The translations under genes and the position numbers were made by a program. A DNA stretch of 10,725 bases, from positions 1 through 10,725 of the forward strand of contig CANFJD010000068.1 of the NCBI GenBank assembly GCA_947447315.1, in the 5' to 3' direction. The notes below the pieces were generated by a model. It worked only from the letters and a program-made list of their open reading frames with translations. It was not told the DNA's origin and made no database searches. Shown piece after piece: positions 7,068-10,725 of this stretch. Source of the DNA: Fimbriimonadaceae bacterium. GTDB lineage: Bacteria; Armatimonadota; Fimbriimonadia; Fimbriimonadales; Fimbriimonadaceae. The stretch's first letter is position 1. Each line of letters starts with the position of its first letter.

Positions 7068-7073
7068 TCGTTC

Positions 7074-8138
7074 GTGATCGTTTCGCCGGCCCTATTGGCA
7101 CTTGCTCCTATGGTTACTTTTTACGTTGGCACCTACACCTCACCTAATGCGGCGCAAGGGATATACCGCGCGGAATTGAATTCGGTCACGGGCGCACTTT
7201 CGGCTCCTGTCTTGGCGGCGAAGGCGGAGAATCCTAGCTTTGTCGCCAGACACGGCAAGTTTTTGTACGCTGTGCATGAGACGGGCACCGGGGAGGCATC
7301 GGCATACTCGATCCAGGCGGACCGCGGATTGAAGCTCCTGAACTCAAAAACAGGATTGGGAGCCTATGCATGTCACCTGACCGTGGATCCCGCAGGAAAA
7401 AACCTGATTACGGCCAGTTACGGCGGAGGCACTTTGGTGAATTTGCCGATTTCCGCTGACGGATCGCTGGGCGATCACACCTTTCAGTTTGGCAACTCGG
7501 GGACGGGGCCGGATAAGTCTCGCCAGGAAGGTCCCCACATGCATGCGGCTTACGTCAGCACAGATGGAAAGTTTGTTTATGCCTGTGATTTGGGAACGGA
7601 CGAGATTCTGCGGTTTCATTTTCAATCTGGAACGCACCAGTTGCAGTTAGCCGAGCCTCGTTCGGCTAAGACCGTGCCGGGAGGTGGTCCGCGCCATTTG
7701 GCCCTCAGCAAGGACGGCAAATTTGCTTATTTGTGCAATGAAATGCTGAGTAGCGTTTCGACTTTCAAGATTGGAGCCGACGGAGCGATGACTCTGGTTG
7801 GAACGCTTTCTACGCTTCCAAACCCGACACCCGGGAATTCGACCGCGGAGATTTTCTTGCATCCCAACGGCAAGTGGCTGTACGTTTCGAATCGCGGGCA
7901 TAACTCGTTAGCGGTCTACGCTGTGGACAAAAATGGCAGCCTTAGCTTGGTCGAGATAGCGGATGCAGGGGTGAAGATTCCCCGCGGGTTTGCGATTGAC
8001 CCGTCGGGGCATTGGTTAGTTGTTGCCGGACAGGAATATAACGACATTACATCGCTACGGATTGATCAGAAGACCGGAAAATTAACTCCAACGGGCAGTC
8101 GCATTTCGGTGGGCAAGCCGGTCTGCGTCGTATTCTAG
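7074..8138 (+). CDS. Lactonase, seven-bladed beta-propeller family (YbhE/Pgl type)
   Basis: A 354-residue member of the lactonase beta-propeller family (PF10282), which includes E. coli 6-phosphogluconolactonase YbhE and carboxy-cis,cis-muconate cyclase. It begins with the typical FYVGTYTSP (16-24). Blade repeats of the form x-DGKF-x-Y recur, for example HGKFLYAVHE (60-69), DGKFVYACD (164-172), DGKFAYLCNE (214-223) and NGKWLYVSNRG (265-275). GGGPRHLALS (203-212) and PRGFAIDPSG (303-312) are also characteristic. In this setting an aldonolactone, such as xylono- or arabinonolactone, is a reasonable substrate, but that is inferred. The GTG start adds MIVSPALLALAP, a possible short export signal; starting at the ATG at 7110 would give a cytoplasmic protein of 342 residues. 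It ends tail to tail with the acyltransferase, sharing 4 bp (CTAG). Confidence 0.85.
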   Translation: MIVSPALLALAPMVTFYVGTYTSPNAAQGIYRAELNSVTGALSAPVLAAKAENPSFVARHGKFLYAVHETGTGEASAYSIQADRGLKLLNSKTGLGAYACHLTVDPAGKNLITASYGGGTLVNLPISADGSLGDHTFQFGNSGTGPDKSRQEGPHMHAAYVSTDGKFVYACDLGTDEILRFHFQSGTHQLQLAEPRSAKTVPGGGPRHLALSKDGKFAYLCNEMLSSVSTFKIGADGAMTLVGTLSTLPNPTPGNSTAEIFLHPNGKWLYVSNRGHNSLAVYAVDKNGSLSLVEIADAGVKIPRGFAIDPSGHWLVVAGQEYNDITSLRIDQKTGKLTPTGSRISVGKPVCVVF

Positions 8139-8926
8139 TTGCCCGCGATGAGCCTTCTCATTTCGGAAGCGATGGCGAGTTGGGTTGGGCAAACGGCTTG
8201 ACCAAAGTTCACGGTGACATTTACCCGACGGTAACGAGGCAACAGGATTTGCAGCGTGGCGGCAGCCCAATCTCGATCCTTCTGTTGCCGTAAGTACCTG
8301 AGAAATGGCGCTGTGGTCGCGGCCGCAGAGATAACGCCACGGACCAAAACGGGCACGATTTGCGTGCCCGGCACTTGCCGAGCCAAAGTAACGGGACTCT
8401 CTGACCAGGTTCGGATCGAATCAGCGGCACCTGGCCGGACATCAACGTCGGGTTCGATACACCCAGCAGGAAACGTGAGCAGGCAGCCGCCATTTTGAAG
8501 ATGGGCCTTGGCGGCGCGGATTGCGCGCGTAGAATTCGGCTCAATGAGGATCAGGAACTCTGAGATGTTGGGCAACAATCCTAACAGGTCGCGCGGAGCA
8601 GCGATGATTCGGAGATCATTCCGCGGGATGCTGGTCCAGATTGCCATCGCGTCGGTCATTCCCGGATGATTAGCAGTCACGATAAGTGGTCCCGCAGCCG
8701 GGATGGCGGCGTCGGCCGAAACCTTGACCGAACCGGTGAACCTCTGCAAGATGAAATGGCCGGCAGCTTCTAAACCGCGTTCACCCACACACTGATCAAA
8801 CTCTCTCACCACCCGAGCAAATCGGACAGCGGGGATTTTCGCCAGCGGCGCGAGATATGGCGGCAGGCGGAACGCCCGGAGAAGGTCGCGCTCGCAAAGA
8901 TTTACCAGGTCATCGCGAATTAGCAC
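8135..8926 (-). CDS. PlsC-like lysophospholipid/glycerophosphate acyltransferase domain protein
   Basis: A 263-residue protein with the PlsC-type acyltransferase fold. The HX4D catalytic motif is NHPGMTD at 86-92, with H87 and D92. The second signature is FPAGCIEP at 152-159, in which the usual FPEG glutamate is alanine, and IVPVLVRG at 190-197 fits block IV. These enzymes move an acyl chain onto glycerophosphate, lysophospholipid or another lipid acceptor at the membrane face. No clear transmembrane helix is visible, so attachment would be peripheral. The start is a GTG; an in-frame stop lies four codons upstream, so it cannot begin much earlier. It is the last gene of the permease/SGNH/acyltransferase series, 29 bp after the SGNH stop. 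The acceptor is unknown, and the variant FPAG suggests it is not a standard PlsC. Confidence 0.8.
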   Translation of the reverse strand: MLIRDDLVNLCERDLLRAFRLPPYLAPLAKIPAVRFARVVREFDQCVGERGLEAAGHFILQRFTGSVKVSADAAIPAAGPLIVTANHPGMTDAMAIWTSIPRNDLRIIAAPRDLLGLLPNISEFLILIEPNSTRAIRAAKAHLQNGGCLLTFPAGCIEPDVDVRPGAADSIRTWSESPVTLARQVPGTQIVPVLVRGVISAAATTAPFLRYLRQQKDRDWAAATLQILLPRYRRVNVTVNFGQAVCPTQLAIASEMRRLIAGN

Positions 8927-8955
8927 GTCCGCCAGTTAGACGCACGGGATTGCAA

Positions 8956-10440
8956 TTACGGCGACAACATTCCGACAATCCACTGAGCGTGGACGCGCGA
9001 CAGGAAATCATTAGGATGCAACGGATCGGACAAAAAGTCTTTCGGCTTCTTTCGAGCGTAGAGTTCCCCGGTGATTGCCGTCATATCGAGGACGGCAACT
9101 CCCGGCTCTTCCAACGAATGGAGCACAGCAGCGTAACTCTGGAGACGGACCGGATACTGGCCTTCCCGGGCGTATTCTGGATCGAACCTCATGGGAGCGA
9201 TCAGTAGGAACTCCGCCTTCGGAGATTGCTTCCTCACGCTTTCGATAACGGCCTGGGCGTTAGCTTTGAATTGCTCGGCAGGCATCCACCAGAAATCGTT
9301 CATCCCAAAGGCATAGATGACGAGGTCGGGTTTTAGGGAGGCTACCGCTTCGGGGGCGACCGCTTTTGCCCAGTCAGACGTCATCCCGCCAAGCGCCGCA
9401 TTATAGAGATTTATGCGGCTATTCTTGTACATTTCCTGAAGTTTGGTCAAGACAAGAGTGGCCCAGGTTGGCTGGAACGGTGTTCGCTGCGAGTATCGAG
9501 AGGTCCCAATTCCGAGAGTGATGCTGTCGCCAAATGCTACGACCCGGACCGGCTTTTGGGCCTTGAGTAGGTTACGGGTGACAGAAAGATTTGGACTTGG
9601 CTCGGGGCGCAGAAGGTACGGACCGTCCAAGTTCTTCTCATAGGTCACTGATACATGCTTGCCCTGCAAATCAGTCCACTGGAGATCGGCGGTCGGAAAA
9701 TCTTTATCCCGTACGGTGGGCAATTTTCCTCCCGGGATTGCTTCTATCCCGGTGGCCGTAACGCGATAGTCTTCCCCCTCGCTATAGGTAGTTTTACGTC
9801 CGTAATCTTGTACGGAAAGAACTTTCTTTGGAGGAGCGAGAAGGGTGCCAGCCGGGGCGGCACCGTTGATTGACTCCACCAAGACAGTCTCGTTGTGAAT
9901 CACCGGCGACGACCAGTAGGGGAGCATAGCCTCCGTAAGATCGACACCCGGTCGGTGGGATTCGGGGGCGGTATCGTCGCGAACGATGAAGTCATCCACC
10001 AGTACCGCAGGGCCGCGGTTGCGGAGAGTGATTTTGATTTGGTGAGTATTCGCCTGAGTTTTGAAATAGACTCCCGGCTCTTGTTCGGATTTCTTGGGAT
10101 CAAAATGGGCTAAATTGGTCATCACGGCACGTCCGGATCGGTCTAGACACTCGATCTTTAGTTCACCTTTGAGAGCGGTTCCACGGACTTTGGAAGCGAT
10201 GTAGATGATCCGGAGCCCAGACATGGGGAGGATTTGAGTAATGGACCCCTTGGCGATTCTCGCAGACTTTTCCCCTTGGATCACCGAATCCTGAGATACT
10301 TGGACGTCACCTTGGGTCTGCCACGGAGTGAGCCCGGATTCAAAGCCGGGATTGACAGCCAAGTTCAGATCTTCCACACCCATCAATCCCAGCAATATCC
10401 CCGCGAGAAGCACTATTTTGCCGCGCGGGTCAGCCGCCAT
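8956..10440 (-). CDS. Secreted SGNH/GDSL esterase with N-terminal carbohydrate-binding-like domain
   Basis: From the ATG at 10438-10440 this is 494 residues. Residues 1 to about 27 form a signal peptide (R6, K8, then a hydrophobic run IVLLAGILLGLMG). A beta-sandwich follows, beginning NPGFESGLTPW near residue 30 and resembling CBM4/9-type galactose-binding domains, to about residue 155. A middle beta-rich region (about 165-290) is of the kind often seen before SGNH domains. The C-terminal SGNH domain has all blocks: GDSIT with S306, NAALGG (G350/G351), GMND with N381, and DPLHPND with D472 and H475. The likely role is removing acetyl or other ester groups from extracellular polysaccharide. 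The start overlaps the permease gene by 28 bp. A GTG at 10413 overlapping the permease stop by one base (TAGTG) is a real alternative but would leave a signal peptide without positive charges. Starts further upstream are unlikely. Confidence 0.85.
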   Translation of the reverse strand: MAADPRGKIVLLAGILLGLMGVEDLNLAVNPGFESGLTPWQTQGDVQVSQDSVIQGEKSARIAKGSITQILPMSGLRIIYIASKVRGTALKGELKIECLDRSGRAVMTNLAHFDPKKSEQEPGVYFKTQANTHQIKITLRNRGPAVLVDDFIVRDDTAPESHRPGVDLTEAMLPYWSSPVIHNETVLVESINGAAPAGTLLAPPKKVLSVQDYGRKTTYSEGEDYRVTATGIEAIPGGKLPTVRDKDFPTADLQWTDLQGKHVSVTYEKNLDGPYLLRPEPSPNLSVTRNLLKAQKPVRVVAFGDSITLGIGTSRYSQRTPFQPTWATLVLTKLQEMYKNSRINLYNAALGGMTSDWAKAVAPEAVASLKPDLVIYAFGMNDFWWMPAEQFKANAQAVIESVRKQSPKAEFLLIAPMRFDPEYAREGQYPVRLQSYAAVLHSLEEPGVAVLDMTAITGELYARKKPKDFLSDPLHPNDFLSRVHAQWIVGMLSP

Positions 10441-10725
10441 CGATCGAGGCCGACGGCGATGAGAATAATGAAGCCGGTGACGATTTCCTGAATCCAATTG
10501 GGGATCCCCATTTGGGTACAGCCCATATTGATGGTGGTCATGATGAGGGCTCCAAATGCGGCCCCGACCAGAGACCCTTCGCCGCCCGAGAGACTGGCAC
10601 CGCCGATGACGACGGCAGCGATCACCTGCAGTTCGGCACCGGTGGCAGCCGTGGGATCGCCGATCGTGGAGCGCGAGAATTGCATGGCCCCAGCGAGTCC
10701 GGTGAAGATGCCAGCGAGGCAGTAC
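10413..10725 (-). CDS. Sugar ABC transporter permease, RbsC/XylH/AraH type (C-terminal fragment)
   Basis: The last 103 residues of a permease whose N-terminus lies beyond the window edge. The sequence reads like the C-terminal end of the ribose/xylose/arabinose permease family: GDPTAATGAELQVIAAVVIGG then SLSGGEGSLVGA, followed by hydrophobic segments ALIMTTINMG and IVTGFIILIAVGLDRWR. The GDPTAG-like and AVVIGG-x-SLSGG blocks are strongly conserved across this family. The protein forms the inner-membrane channel that works with a sugar-binding protein and an RbsA-type ATPase, expected to be encoded just outside the window upstream. It is transcribed ahead of the SGNH esterase, suggesting uptake of a sugar released from an esterified polysaccharide. 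Which sugar cannot be told from this fragment. Confidence 0.9.
   Translation of the reverse strand, partial: YCLAGIFTGLAGAMQFSRSTIGDPTAATGAELQVIAAVVIGGASLSGGEGSLVGAAFGALIMTTINMGCTQMGIPNWIQEIVTGFIILIAVGLDRWRLTRAAK

Noticed and set aside
10413..10685. Treating the permease as a complete 90-residue protein starting at the ATG at 10685
   Set aside because: The family reads on upstream without a stop to the window edge (CLAGIFTGLAG precedes it), so this is the end of a longer gene.
1..10725. Search for tRNA, CRISPR, insertion sequences, long repeats and a hidden defence system
   Set aside because: No tandem or spaced repeats, transposase motifs, tRNA-like cloverleaf or defence-gene domains were seen by eye; gaps are all under about 55 bp.

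Overview
The window is a compact, gene-dense bacterial chromosome segment of moderate GC with no RNA genes, mobile elements or CRISPR. Ten genes or gene fragments fill it almost end to end, and the largest gene-free gap is about 51 bp. The lineage cannot be fixed from sequence alone. Three traits suggest a deep-branching soil or plant-associated phylum such as Armatimonadota (Fimbriimonas-like): start codons mostly lack Shine-Dalgarno sites, likely transcript-first genes have a TANNNT box 6-10 nt before the start, and signal peptides are short with few positive charges. This is a weak inference.

Layout. A minus-strand GH18 glycosidase (partial, 1-696) diverges from a plus-strand pair, a KdaD-like FAH-family dehydratase (748-1551) and a YjhG/YagF-type sugar-acid dehydratase (1561-3438). 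Running toward them on the minus strand are an alditol oxidase (4787-6037) and an ORF joining a GNAT acetyltransferase to an acetylxylan-esterase-like alpha/beta hydrolase (3428-4786). The oxidase diverges from a plus-strand 2-hydroxyacid dehydrogenase (6075-7040), which is followed by a beta-propeller lactonase (7074-8138). The right end is a minus-strand series: an RbsC/XylH-type sugar ABC permease (partial, 10413-10725), a secreted SGNH esterase (8956-10440) and a PlsC-like acyltransferase (8135-8926).

How they may work together. The theme is pentose and hemicellulose use. The two dehydratases are consecutive steps of the non-phosphorylative (Weimberg-type) route, pentonate -> 2-dehydro-3-deoxy-pentonate -> 2,5-dioxopentanoate (alpha-ketoglutarate semialdehyde). 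The alditol oxidase could make aldoses from xylitol or other polyols, the lactonase could open aldonolactones, the esterases could deacetylate plant polysaccharide, and the permease could import the sugars. The aldose dehydrogenase and the semialdehyde dehydrogenase needed to complete the route are not in the window. No clearly unknown system was found. The points most worth a second look are the GNAT/esterase fusion with an internal signal peptide and ribosome-binding site, the pairing of alditol oxidase with Weimberg-type dehydratases, and the signs of leaderless transcription.
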